Shown one piece after another: positions 25,390-35,609 of a stretch of DNA of 64,000 nucleotides. The notes beneath the pieces were generated by a model. That model had not been told where the DNA came from. It did no database searches and saw nothing but the letters and a program-made list of their open reading frames with translations. The position numbers and the translations under genes were made by a program. Origin of the DNA: CAVSJA01 sp963728145 (GTDB taxonomy: Bacteria > Bacteroidota > Bacteroidia > Chitinophagales > Chitinophagaceae); assembly GCA_963728145.1 (NCBI GenBank), contig CAVSJA010000002.1:806001-870000 (forward strand), given 5' to 3'. Positions within the stretch are counted from its first letter, which is position 1. Each line of letters opens with the position of its first letter.

Positions 25390-26328
25390 TCAAAGTGTTG
25401 CCCGGTGATTGAGCCTGAAGTTTTCGGGATTTGTCTTATATAGTCGCCTAAATAGTTTTCCAAAGGAAGTTGCATCGGAATATCCCAGGTCATTACAAAT
25501 GCTGGAAATTGATTCGTCGCTGTTGAGCAGGCGCAATCGGGCTTCCTCCATTCTTTTCTTTATTAAATACTGAATGGGAGTGATCTTGAAATGGATCTTG
25601 AATTGACGTATAAAGTATTCTCTGTTCAAACAAGCTATGGTAGAAATGCGATCAAGATCTAAATCCTCATTGAAGCAGGAGTCAATAAAGTCTTTGGCGT
25701 TGTAAAGTCGCCTGTACAGTTCCATTTGTGTTGAAACCTTTTTCTTCCGAACAGAACCGATCTCATCGCTTACGATCTTATTCAATTTAAGAAGTGCCTG
25801 CAATAATTCAACGAATAACTCTTCTATTTCATCATTCCTTTCGTTGACTTCGTGCACATGATCATATATCTTTTTTGCAATAGGGTAAACATGGTTTTCT
25901 CGCGGGTACAATCTTTCCATCACCCTGAGGGTATCAACTTTGCAAATACCTTCCAACAGATCCTCCTGTTTTGAGATTGATCCCGATAGTACTGACTGCG
26001 TGAAGCCCTCAGCAAAATTCAAAGTAAATGATTCAACTTCTGCGGGTGAATCAATATAACTGGAATATTCTGTGTCGCGATTCAATACCAGGAACCTTGA
26101 ATTATCCACGCTGTAGCTGCAGTGATCTGTTTCATAGAATTCCTTACCTCGCGTTACGAACTTTAGTGAGAGACATCCCCAGTGTTTGTCATAAAAAACG
26201 GATTTCGATCTCGCACAGATGATCATATTTTTTTCCCTGAACTGTTGATTATACCTGTCCATATTAAATCCCGGCGCTTTGAAGTCTGGGAAATTAGACA
26301 TCAGGCTAACCGGGTTTTGCGATCTCAT
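25390..26328 (-). CDS. AraC-family transcriptional regulator
   Basis: 312 residues: an N-terminal cupin-like sensor region (about 30-130) and a C-terminal AraC DNA-binding domain (about 205-305) with two helix-turn-helices, DLDLDRISTIACLNREYFIRQF and ISSICNDLGYSDATSFGKLF followed by RRLYKTNPENFR. Cytoplasmic regulator with unknown ligand. It is divergent from the TPR/DUF1579-like gene across 139 bases and may control that gene and itself. Confidence 0.9.
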   Translation of the reverse strand: MRSQNPVSLMSNFPDFKAPGFNMDRYNQQFREKNMIICARSKSVFYDKHWGCLSLKFVTRGKEFYETDHCSYSVDNSRFLVLNRDTEYSSYIDSPAEVESFTLNFAEGFTQSVLSGSISKQEDLLEGICKVDTLRVMERLYPRENHVYPIAKKIYDHVHEVNERNDEIEELFVELLQALLKLNKIVSDEIGSVRKKKVSTQMELYRRLYNAKDFIDSCFNEDLDLDRISTIACLNREYFIRQFKIHFKITPIQYLIKKRMEEARLRLLNSDESISSICNDLGYSDATSFGKLFRRLYKTNPENFRLNHRATL

Positions 26329-26398
26329 GAATTAAATTTAGACAATGCATTCATAAAAACTTAAGGTTCTTGATGGGTGGGTGCCGTTCACGTATAAT

Positions 26399-26432
26399 TT
26401 ATGAAAAAGTCAATTTTCACCTATTAGGTTTG
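26399..26432 (+). promoter_or_regulatory. Promoter of the TPR/DUF1579-like gene
   Basis: TAGGTTTG at 26425-26432 fits the -7 consensus exactly. A TTATG at 26399-26403, 21 bases upstream, is the best -33 candidate. The start codon is 36 bases beyond. Confidence 0.45.
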
Positions 26433-26467
26433 CTCTGCATCCTGGTCTTTTGTTCTAAACTTCCTGT

Positions 26468-27406
26468 ATGAGCAACTCATCAATGTCCTTACTAATTGCC
26501 TTTGTTCTTTCTTGCCTTTCTGGCCTTGGTCAGGCACCTCAAGCTTCACAGTCGCCTCTTCAACGAGCGGCGGATTCCCTCTTCTTCAACCAGAAGTATT
26601 CGATGGCTTTGGAAAAGTATAAGGAGTTTCTTGCGTCAAACTCAACCCCTCCATTGCATGTTTATGCGCGTATTGCTTTCTGCAACCATTACATCGGAAA
26701 TTATAAGGAGGCAAGGAGAATGTATGATACTGTGTTGAAGAAGCAACCTCCGGCACCATTAAAACCGCAATTATACTCCCGAATGGCAATGACTTACGCG
26801 ATGACCAGCGAAAAGGAAAAAGCCCTGACTTATCTCGATAGTGCAGCCAACAATGGCTACTTCAATGCTTTTGAAATGGAGAACTTCAGGGATTACGATA
26901 ATATAAGAAAGGATACACGTTTCAAAGGAATATATGATCGTGTGATAAATAACGCATATCCGTGCAAGACAAGACCCGAGGCACGGCAGTTTGATTTTTG
27001 GATCGGGGATTGGGAAGTATATAATAACCTTTATCCAAATCATCGCGTTGGAACCAGTAAGATCGAAAGCATTTCTGGTGGGTGCAGCATTCTCGAAAAT
27101 TGGGAAGCCTTTCAAACATCCAACTCAGGGAAAAGTCAGAATTGGTATGATGCCAATACAAAAAAATGGACACAGCTATGGGTGGGTTCCGGAGGAGGGG
27201 CTCAGTATTTCACTGATGGCGAATACAGAGATGGAGCGATGCGGTTTAAATATAGCCTGCCATCACAAGGTGGTGGAATGGCTACGGGTAACTTCATTTT
27301 TTACAACCTCGCTCCGGATAAAGTTCGACAATACAATGAAGTCTCTAATGACGGGGGCAAAACTTTTCAAGTGGTTTATGATTTTATTTATATCAGGAAA
27401 AAATAG
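26468..27406 (+). CDS. Secreted TPR protein with DUF1579-like domain
   Basis: 312 residues. Signal peptide of about 22 residues. TPR-like repeats at about 28-130 (ADSLFFNQKYSMALEKYKEF, AFCNHYIGNYKEARRMYDTV, MAMTYAMTSEKEKALTYLDS). The C-terminal beta-rich domain (about 170-310) opens with FDFWIGDWEVYN, the signature of the DUF1579-like family. Likely periplasmic; function unknown. The next lipoprotein gene follows after three bases, so the two are probably co-expressed. The first or the sixth-residue methionine may be the start. Confidence 0.75.
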   Translation: MSNSSMSLLIAFVLSCLSGLGQAPQASQSPLQRAADSLFFNQKYSMALEKYKEFLASNSTPPLHVYARIAFCNHYIGNYKEARRMYDTVLKKQPPAPLKPQLYSRMAMTYAMTSEKEKALTYLDSAANNGYFNAFEMENFRDYDNIRKDTRFKGIYDRVINNAYPCKTRPEARQFDFWIGDWEVYNNLYPNHRVGTSKIESISGGCSILENWEAFQTSNSGKSQNWYDANTKKWTQLWVGSGGGAQYFTDGEYRDGAMRFKYSLPSQGGGMATGNFIFYNLAPDKVRQYNEVSNDGGKTFQVVYDFIYIRKK

Positions 27407-27409
27407 GTT

Positions 27410-27919
27410 ATGCGCCATTTGTATATATTGAAAAACATTTTTATTATTTGTGTGATGATGGTCGCGGCGGGATGTGGTTCATCACAGAACGTGGACTCAA
27501 TATCTGAAGAAAATCAGCGACAAATCCTTCTTGATATGAAGAACTATCGAGATGCCTGGCTTCGCAACGATACCACCACTATTATGAATTTGGTGAGTCC
27601 CGATTTGATTCTTTATATGCCCAATACCAACGGGAAACCCAAGGCAGGTAAGGATTCCATTCGGGCATTCTGGTTCCCTAAAACCGATCTTACCTATCCG
27701 ATAACTGAATATGAGGTAAACAATGAAAAGCTGGAAGGAAATGGAAATCTTTGTATTTATTCCGGAATTTCCAAATTGTCCTGGTACGTCTTGAAAGGAA
27801 CTGTTCGGTCTGATTCTACGACAGTTGTTTCAGAATTCTTGAATATCCTGAGAAAGGAAGACGGTCAATGGAAGCTTTTCCGGGTAATGTATAATGTAAA
27901 AGATCACGACTACAAGTAA
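27410..27919 (+). CDS. NTF2-like (SnoaL/DUF4440) lipoprotein
   Basis: 169 residues with a lipobox VAAGC (Cys about 22), so membrane-anchored in the envelope. The remainder matches the cone-shaped NTF2/SnoaL fold of the DUF4440 type: ILLDMKNYRDAWLRNDTTTI at the start, then AGKDSIRAFWFP and a C-terminal DGQWKLFRVMYN strand. No catalytic residues can be assigned. Three bases after the TPR/DUF1579-like gene. Confidence 0.75.
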   Translation: MRHLYILKNIFIICVMMVAAGCGSSQNVDSISEENQRQILLDMKNYRDAWLRNDTTTIMNLVSPDLILYMPNTNGKPKAGKDSIRAFWFPKTDLTYPITEYEVNNEKLEGNGNLCIYSGISKLSWYVLKGTVRSDSTTVVSEFLNILRKEDGQWKLFRVMYNVKDHDYK

Positions 27920-28044
27920 AACTGAGCGTTAGCTGATTCACTGGATCTGAACGCGTACCGGGTTGCTATAAATTCCCCACTTTGCTGATTTCGATTGATT
28001 ATAATGAGGAAACTTGTTAATAATTAATTCACCATTTTTTGGTA

Positions 28045-28072
28045 TTGCCAGTATCTACTTCCGTTAGATTTG
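28045..28072 (+). promoter_or_regulatory. Promoter of the giant T9SS nuclease gene
   Basis: TTG at 28045-28047, 17-base spacer, TAGATTTG at 28065-28072. Transcription would start about 28080, which excludes TTG start codons at 28070-28076 and supports translation from the ATG at 28094. Confidence 0.5.
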
Positions 28073-28093
28073 CTGTTGCCAAAAACTGCTATC

Positions 28094-31000
28094 ATGAGAA
28101 AGCTCTACACCTTATCACTATTAGTTCTTTTCATTTTCATGGCTTCGAATAGTTTTACCCAGGTAACTCTTTCCGGAACCAGTTATTCAGAAAACTTCGA
28201 TGGGATTTCATCTGGCCTCCCTGCAGGCTTTACAGTACGAACCGGGGCAAATCCTACGGGGTTGGGAACTGCGCAATCATTAACTACTGCTGCAACCGCA
28301 TGGAACAATACGGCAGGCGCATTTAAGAATTTTGCTTCCGCGGACGGTCTGATTTCCAGCAACACATCTGCTGAGCAAGCCGCAAGTGCTGACAGAGCAT
28401 TGGGGGTTCGTCAAAGCGGAACATTCGGTGATCCGGGAGCGGCCTTCACATTTCAAATTGCCAATACTGTTGGGCTAACCGATTTCCAACTAGGTTTCAA
28501 AATTCAATCACTTGATATTGCATCTCCCAGAACTACAGTTTGGCTGGTTCAATATGGCTTTGGCACATCGCCCACGACTTTCACGACAATTGCCTCATCA
28601 CCGCCGTCCATAACAACGGGCAACTTAACATTTACAAACACTTCGGTATTCGTGAACTTCGGAGCGGTACTGGACAATCAATCACAAAATGTATGGATTC
28701 GCGTGATCACGCTTGCCGCAAGTACAGGTAGTGGCAACAGGGCTTCCTCGGCCATTGATGATTTTTCCCTTACTTATTCATCCGGTGGTGTTCCTAATCC
28801 TTCGATTAGTGTAGATCCTACTTCCCTTTCGGGTTTTGGTACATCCGTTGGCACAGCTTCAGCTTCTCAAAGCGTATCCGTTAGCGGAGCCAACCTGACA
28901 ACTGATATAACCGTTACTCCAACCAGTCCTTATGAAGTGTCACTCGATAATTCATCCTTTTTTCCATCATTAACAATTATTCAAACTGGAGGCGCGGTTA
29001 GTAATACACCGGTGTTCGTTCGAATTAGCTCTTCGGCTGCGCAAGGCCTGGCAAATGGAACGATCACACTCACTTCAGGAATTGCGACCAATTCAGTTTC
29101 ATTATCCGGAGCGGTAGTCGGATTGATCAATCTTTCTGCCTCTCCCTATGTTCAGAATTTCAATGCGATCGCCAGTGGATTACCAGTGGGCATTACCGTT
29201 AGGACCGGGGCAACAGTATCTGGTTTGGGAACGGAAGCGGCTTATGCGACCTCACACTCATCCTGGAATAATACAGGAGGCGGATTTAAGAATTTTGCTT
29301 CCGGCAATAATGATCAGGGCGTTGCACAAAGCACTGCAACTGACAGGGCGATTGGAGTTCGCCAGGTGACAGCTACTGATCAAGGCGTGGCCTTTGTATT
29401 TCAAATCGCCAATACTTCAGGTAAGATCAATTTCACCCTTGACTTTAATTTACAATCACTCGATGCAAGCAGTCCAAGAATTACCACATGGCGCGTTGAA
29501 TATGGCCTTGGGGTAAATCCTTCAAGCTTTATTATTCCAACTGCAACCGGCACGCTCACAACAGGCGGAAACACTTTCGCCAATAATCCAATTCATGTGA
29601 ATTTTGGAAATGCCTTGGATAATCAATCAGGAATAATTACAATAAGAATTGTTACATTAACTCCTACTTCGGGTTCAGGTAACAGGCCCAGTACAGGCAT
29701 TGATGATTTCACTCTTTCATGGGAAGATCCAACGGCGAAGACCATCACTTTGGATGCGACAGCCATAAATTTCCCATTAACAAACATCAATTCCAGCAAT
29801 ACAGTAACTTATAAAATAGTAAGCCAGACAAATCTGGATCAACCTATAAGCATTATAACAACGAGTCCGTACACTATTTCTACAGACAATTTAATTTTTG
29901 TAAGCAACTTATCGGTTGCACCGGCAGAAGCGTTTGACAAAACGATCTATGTAAAATTTTCGCCGCTCACTACCGGTGTATTCCCCGGAACTATTACACA
30001 CAATAGCGAGGGAGCTCCATCAAAGATCATTAATCTAACAGGGGAGGCCGTAGATCCTAATGCCCTTACGTTTGATTTCAATAGCTGTACTGTATCTGGT
30101 AATCCCGGTTCTGGATTCTTATCAATTAATCTAACAGGCGCGCAGAAATGGAGTTGTAGTCAATTTGGAAGAAATGGAACAAACGGAATAGGTATAAACG
30201 GATTCGCTGCTGGAGCAGCACAAACAGTTGATGCATGGCTGATATCACCAGCCTTGAACTTAAATAGCATTGTAAATATTCCTGTGCTTAGTTTTTACAG
30301 CCGTGGCGAATTCACAGGTCCGAAACTTCAGTTGTATGTTTCTACCACATATGACGGAAGTCAGTACACCTAATCTCGCAGACTGGACGGAACTAAATGG
30401 AAACTTCCCAACACCACCGGGTTCTGCAACAACCACATGGACCCTTTCTGACAATATTGATCTTTCTGCATATAAGTCGGCACCCCAGGTATACATTGCT
30501 TTCAGATATACATCTTCACCAGCATTAAATGCTGCACGATGGACCCTGGATGATATTGCGGTCACGGATCAATCCACTTTGTTAACGGTAAGTCCATTGC
30601 AGTTAGAATTTGGAGAAGTTTCTGTTGGCAGTAATTCCGCAAGCCAGCCAGTAAGTTTCAGAGCGATTGGAAGTTCCGATTTGTCAGTGATACCTCCAGC
30701 TGGTTATCAGATTTCCGCAGATAATACTTCATTTACAACAAACGCAATTGTAATTGATCAAACAACTGCCGAAGCAGGTACAACATTGTATATTAGGTTT
30801 TCACCAATTGCGAAGGCGCTCAAGGTCGAAGGAAATCTGAATGTGACTGCTGAGGGTTTGGATAAGGACGTAGTTGCATTAACGGGTTCTTCATTTCCTA
30901 AAGTCCGAAACTTTTGATGTCGCATGTTATAATATCTCATTCTTTGGTGCAAATTCGACTAACAGTGCCACACCCGAAGAGATCGCAACTCAAATAGCGA

Positions 31001-32946
31001 ATATCTCCACGGTCATGCAAAAATTGAATATGGATGTTGTAGGTATCGAAGAAATGTCTAGTGATGCCGCGCTAGCTCAATTACTGACGACATTGCCCGG
31101 TTATTCTTCTGTTGTGTCACACCGTTGGTCATATTCCTTCGAACCGCCGGATCCGGAATTTCCTCCTCAGAAGATTGGATTTATTTATAATACTGCAACG
31201 ATGAGCTTATCAACTGATGAACCTCCCCGGGTTATGTTTGAAAGCATGTATGATAGTGCCAGGCTGAATCTCCCGGGTCATCGTCTTACTGATTACCCGA
31301 CAGGTACTCCTTCCAGTTTCTGGGCATCAGGTAGATTACCATTCATAGCAACCTTTAATGCCACAATTGATGGTATAATGCGAAAAATCAGGATTGTTGT
31401 CATTCATGCCAAGTCAGGTGGTGACGCGGACGGATATACTAGAAGACAATATGATGTTAAGGTATTGAAGGATTCGCTGGATGCTTATTATTCGAATGAC
31501 AGGGTGATCCTCATCGGCGACTATAACGATCGGGTTGTTACTTCGATTCATATCGGTCATCCATCATCTTATCTTCCATTTGTGAATGATATTGTGAACT
31601 ATGATATCCTGACCAAGGCATTGGATGCAGCAGGAAAAACAAGTTTTCCTGGGAGTACGGGCATGATTGATCATATTACGATTTCAAACGATCTCGTTAA
31701 TGAGTATATCAGCAACTCCACCAACACAGAAGATCCAAGAACTTATATCCCGAATTACAATGCCACAACTGCATCGGACCATTTACCGGTATTCAGCCGT
31801 TTTGAATTCTGCAAATTGACTCGCCCTGCGAATATTACGGTATCTAATTCCGAAGGGCAATGTGGTGCAATAGTGAATTTCAATTTGTCGCAATCAATGA
31901 CATGTGGAATTGTGAGCGCTAGTCCTGTATCTGGTTCATTCTTCCCCGTTGGAACGACAACCGTGCATTTAAGTTCAGGTTCAGGCGACACCAGTTCCTT
32001 TACCATAACGGTTACGGACAATGAAAATCCAGTTATCAGTTCCTGTCCTGTTGTAACTCCATTCTGTCTTAGTTCAAATGGCAGTTATACAATACCAACT
32101 ATTTCAGGAACGGATAATTGCAGTACTATTTCATACAGCTATGTAATTAGTGGCGCCACCACAAGATCAGGCAATACAAACAATGCCAGTGGAATTTTCG
32201 AAATTGGTACCAGCATAATTACATGGACAGTAAAGGACGCTAACAATAATTCAGTTAGCTGTCAAACAACTGTTGTTGTGAATCCTAATTTAATAGTTAA
32301 TATCCCGGATGCATTTGCTTTACCATCGGGAACCCTTGCTAATACTGTATATATAGGTTACACTCCGGCTTCTTCAATCAAACTTGTGTCGAACGTTACT
32401 GGTGGCAGTGGTCCGTACCAGTATTTGTGGTCTAATGGAACTACGAGTTCCTTAATTACTGTTAGCCCTACAGTTAATACCAATTATTCATTGACTGTAA
32501 CTGATGCAAATGGTTGTCAGGGTTCTGATGTCACATCCATTTCGGTAAAAGATGTAAGAGCTGGAAATAATAAAGTGTATGTATGTCACAAACCTGGCAC
32601 ACATAGTAATACGCTAGCTGTACACACATCCGATGTTTCAAATCATTTGAGTCATGGAGATATGCTGGGAACCTGTCAACAAAATCCTCCAGCCACACCA
32701 TTAACTGTAACCGCAAGTCCAAATCCGTCAAACAATCATTTTGCACTAACTATCAAAGGAGGAAACGTGTCGGAAAAACTAAAACTTAAGGTAACTGATC
32801 TCTTTGGAAGAAATGTTGAACAAAGAGAAGGGCTATCAACAAATATCACTTTGACGATCGGAGGTAATTATCGTCCGGGTCTCTATTTTGTTAAGGTAAC
32901 ACAGGGAAATGAAGCAAAGGCGATCACAGTGATAAAGCTACCGTAA
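28094..32946 (+). pseudogene. Multidomain T9SS-exported endonuclease/exonuclease/phosphatase protein, two frameshifts
   Basis: One gene read in three frames: 28094 to about 30370, about 30365 to 30903, about 30903 to 32946, together about 1615 residues. Order: signal peptide; two homologous 200-residue domains (FKNFAS, GVRQ, FQIANT motifs), each followed by an Ig/BACON-like domain; a choice-of-anchor J-like domain spanning the first frameshift; another Ig-like domain; an EEP nuclease domain across the second frameshift (VVGIEEM, LIGDYNDR, SDHLPVF); a HYR-like domain (VTDNENPVISSCP); a SprB-like repeat; a CHKPGTHSN...HLSHGDMLGTC segment; and a T9SS sorting domain (ASPNPSNNHF, GLYFVKV). Each break corresponds to a one-base gain (or two-base loss), with flanking sequence conserved. 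Sequencing error is as likely as decay. Confidence 0.8.
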
Positions 32947-32966
32947 GATTGAAATTTCGTTTGATG

Positions 32967-33001
32967 AAGGCTGTCTAAAAATTAGACAGCCTTTATTTTT
33001 T
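32967..33001 (+). terminator. Intrinsic terminator after the T9SS gene
   Basis: AAGGCTGTCT stem, five-base loop, AGACAGCCTT, then TTATTTTTTC. It lies 21 bases after the stop. Its T-run overlaps the stop of a possible 32-residue gene on the other strand. Confidence 0.8.
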
Positions 33002-33091
33002 CTTTTTCCGGAATAATAAGCCGATATCATTCCAGCTCATTGCAATAATGGCAATAACACAAACCGACAGAATACCAATTACAAATGCCAT
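32993..33091 (-). CDS. Possible 32-residue single-span membrane peptide
   Basis: An ATG at 33091 opens a 32-codon frame ending TAA at 32993. Residues 2-18 are a clean hydrophobic helix (AFVIGILSVCVIAIIA), followed by MSWND and a basic tail FRKKKK, a typical positive-inside single-pass membrane peptide. Below usual gene-calling length. It sits in the 248-base space between the T9SS gene and the haloperoxidase gene. I do not recognise a family. Confidence 0.4.
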   Translation of the reverse strand: MAFVIGILSVCVIAIIAMSWNDIGLLFRKKKK

Positions 33092-33194
33092 TTTTATCTT
33101 TTAAAAAAAATTAACCCGGAAGCTAATGACCCTTATCCCCATTTAAAACCTGAAGTACGGCCTCATGTGAAGACCGTACTTCGGTAATTAACTT

Positions 33195-34592
33195 TTAATG
33201 GTGATCATTGCCTTTATTTCCATGATGGTCTCTATCCTTTAAGAATTCCACTCTTCTATCAATATTCCGCGCAATTTTTCTTCCCATTTGTGCGCCTCTC
33301 TCACAGGAAATGGTGTAATGAATACCCGCATATACACGGGAATTACTAATTTCCTGTGTTAGTCCGCGAAAAGAACTAAAGGACCTGGGCGCCATACCCA
33401 GAAAGTCGTAGCTATGATTGGTAAATTGATAATGATCTCCGAATAGATCGCTGAGCACCTCTTCAAAAGTACCTGCAAGGGTGGAATGGCCGGAAGGGAA
33501 ATCCGGGAAGCCTGGCGTGCCAAACAGTGCATTCCACGAAGGATATCCCAATACTTCTCTTATATATTTTATCGGACGCTCCTGGTTATATTGATATTTC
33601 ACTTTCCAACAACCTATACCTGCATCTATAAGGGCAATGCTTAGTTTGGCAAAAGCCATAGCAGTAAAATCAAGTCGTGGTTGTTCTTGCACCAATACTT
33701 GTTTAAAAATCGAAAGATAATGACCCCCGCCATAGCCGGGATTATCACGGTAGTATAACCCTATGGCTGTTTGTTCCGGCGTGAGCACCTGGGAAATATC
33801 ATATACTTCTTTTACCATTTTATAATAATCTGAAGAAGGATTAGTTGAATAAGTTGGCGGAGCTTGAGGAGCCGACCCATTCAGGCTACCGGTCACTAGT
33901 AGACGGTTGTTTCCCCAATAAGGGCCAAAAGCCGGTGCAAATGCAGGAGGTGTAGGTGCCCAAAGTCCTGGGCCAACAGGCGGTGTATACGGAGCATTCG
34001 CATTTGCAGCTCCGTCAGTTGTTGACCAGTTGAAAACGAGCAGGGCTACAGCTTTACCAAAATCCACGGATCGTTGGAAGACTTCATTATTACATTCATT
34101 TTGATAAGCAGCATTCAATGCATTCTCCAATGAATCTATGGATGCTTTATTGGCAACCGAAGTATTGGGTAAAAAATTACGAATCATTGCCGCCATCGCA
34201 GCATTTCCAGAAGCCGCCCAATGGTAAGTCCGTCCCCGCTGCGTTTCTGGCATATCAGGCATATTGGCTAATTGCCTCGATAAGCTCTTATAAGCAGGCA
34301 TCCCCGGCAGCACCGATTCATACAATGCAATAGCGCTATATCCATAATACCGCTGCGGAGGCAAGCCGCCAATGGGTGTGGCGTTGGTACGGTAAAGACG
34401 CAAATGCATATCCATCCATTTCAAAGCCACTTCAGATGAATAGGTCTTTGTTTGTTTCGAATGACCATGCCCATTTTTTCCTGATAGAATCTCTTCCGAA
34501 TCGGGTGGTGGTTTAATTTCTTTCTGGCATGAAAGAGCGAATAAAGACATTGCTGCAAACAGTAAAACTGCGAATTGATTTTTCTTTCTCAT
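33195..34592 (-). CDS. Vanadium-dependent haloperoxidase/PAP2-like lipoprotein
   Basis: 465 residues with a lipobox FALSC (Cys about 22). The C-terminal PAP2/vanadate-binding core has its three motifs: KVKYQYNQERPIKYIRE near residue 330, FPDFPSGHSTLAGT near 365 (catalytic His in SGH), and SRVYAGIHYTISCERG near 425 (vanadate-ligand His in GIH). In many relatives the last motif has Asp where this has Ser. The family covers haloperoxidases and acid phosphatases; halide oxidation is not proven. The upstream region shares a duplicated 110-base segment with the next lipoprotein gene. Confidence 0.85.
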   Translation of the reverse strand: MRKKNQFAVLLFAAMSLFALSCQKEIKPPPDSEEILSGKNGHGHSKQTKTYSSEVALKWMDMHLRLYRTNATPIGGLPPQRYYGYSAIALYESVLPGMPAYKSLSRQLANMPDMPETQRGRTYHWAASGNAAMAAMIRNFLPNTSVANKASIDSLENALNAAYQNECNNEVFQRSVDFGKAVALLVFNWSTTDGAANANAPYTPPVGPGLWAPTPPAFAPAFGPYWGNNRLLVTGSLNGSAPQAPPTYSTNPSSDYYKMVKEVYDISQVLTPEQTAIGLYYRDNPGYGGGHYLSIFKQVLVQEQPRLDFTAMAFAKLSIALIDAGIGCWKVKYQYNQERPIKYIREVLGYPSWNALFGTPGFPDFPSGHSTLAGTFEEVLSDLFGDHYQFTNHSYDFLGMAPRSFSSFRGLTQEISNSRVYAGIHYTISCERGAQMGRKIARNIDRRVEFLKDRDHHGNKGNDHH

Positions 34593-34680
34593 AAATTATG
34601 TTTTAATGCCCGCCTGAGGGCTGACCGGGATTTATAAAATAGGTGGTTAAACTATAGGAGATTAATTGCCCAATGGCATC

Positions 34681-34791
34681 AACTATTATATTGACAAGAA
34701 TTGAAACAAACTACCGGTAACTGAATCAAACAATGGAAATTTCGGGATGGGATCTAAGGTTTGAAAGTATGTTATGAGTAATGACTACGGC
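34681..34791 (-). promoter_or_regulatory. Duplicated upstream region with ACCGGT palindrome, copy 1
   Basis: About 110 bases that recur, with a few changes and a 2-base insertion, at 35400-35508. At its centre is the palindrome TACCGGTA (34712-34719). It lies 89 bases upstream of the haloperoxidase-like gene start. The second copy is placed similarly before the small lipoprotein gene, so it is probably a shared regulatory region. Confidence 0.55.
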
Positions 34792-34809
34792 AGATCATAG
34801 ATTGAGTCA

Positions 34810-35286
34810 CTACCGTACCTGGTATTGATGACAATCGCTAGTAAGCACAACAGCCGAAGTCAGGGCATCAATCACCTGGAAATGAATGTCAAATTTTGAT
34901 CCTGATGCTGCAGCCGTCACATCTCTCCATAGTGCTGCAGTTCCTTTGCCATTTTTGTCTGTTAGGATAGACTGTGGCACCAATCCCTTACCAAGTGTAA
35001 GCCATGTCGTGCTTGTACAATTACCGTCAACTTCATTGACAGCATCGACGGCCCTTTGCAACAAGTATTCACGGTTCGGTTCAAGACGTTGTACCCAGAT
35101 GTCAAGGGTAATAATTTTTGCAGGATCAGGATCCTGGCGAAACTTAATAAACCCATGCTGGGCGCCTTTGTAGTGAAGGGAAACATTCAAATCATAAAGA
35201 GAATTTTCGCTCTCTTTCTCGCAGGAAAAATTGATTCCAGCGAGGATTGCCAATATTGAAAAGGTGCCGATGATTTGTTTTCTCAT
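34810..35286 (-). CDS. Small lipoprotein of unknown function
   Basis: 158 residues with a lipobox NFSC (Cys about 22) after a hydrophobic signal segment. The mature part is beta-rich with two further cysteines (GNCTSTTW near 92, SDCHQY near 153) that could pair. No family recognised. It shares a duplicated upstream region with the haloperoxidase-like gene, which suggests co-regulation. Confidence 0.65.
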   Translation of the reverse strand: MRKQIIGTFSILAILAGINFSCEKESENSLYDLNVSLHYKGAQHGFIKFRQDPDPAKIITLDIWVQRLEPNREYLLQRAVDAVNEVDGNCTSTTWLTLGKGLVPQSILTDKNGKGTAALWRDVTAAASGSKFDIHFQVIDALTSAVVLTSDCHQYQVR

Positions 35287-35399
35287 AAAAAAATGTTGAA
35301 TTAGTTAATAAATTTGTTTAGCAAATAAATTGCGATTCATAGCGGCCAGCTCAGCTTTGGCATAGGCTGCGGGGGCAAGACTAATTGCGCCTTTGAACC

Positions 35400-35508
35400 A
35401 ACTATTATTGACAAGAAATGAAACAAACTACCGGTAGCTGAATCAAACAATGGAAATCTCGGGAGGGGATTATGCTTTGAAAGTATTGTATTAGTAAGGA
35501 CTCGTATT
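35400..35508 (-). promoter_or_regulatory. Duplicated upstream region with ACCGGT palindrome, copy 2
   Basis: Second copy of the segment at 34681-34791; weaker similarity extends about 20 bases further to the gene side. The palindrome here is CTACCGGTAG. It starts 114 bases upstream of the small lipoprotein gene. The rest of the 323-base gap to the sensor kinase gene shows no gene. Confidence 0.55.
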
Positions 35509-35609
35509 CAGTAGTAAATATATAATAGGGTAGAACTGCCTTTTTCAGCTTTTAGCGGGCGGGGGCAAAATCAGTGTGAGATGCATGAATGGTTGAGGTA
35601 GGCTATCAA

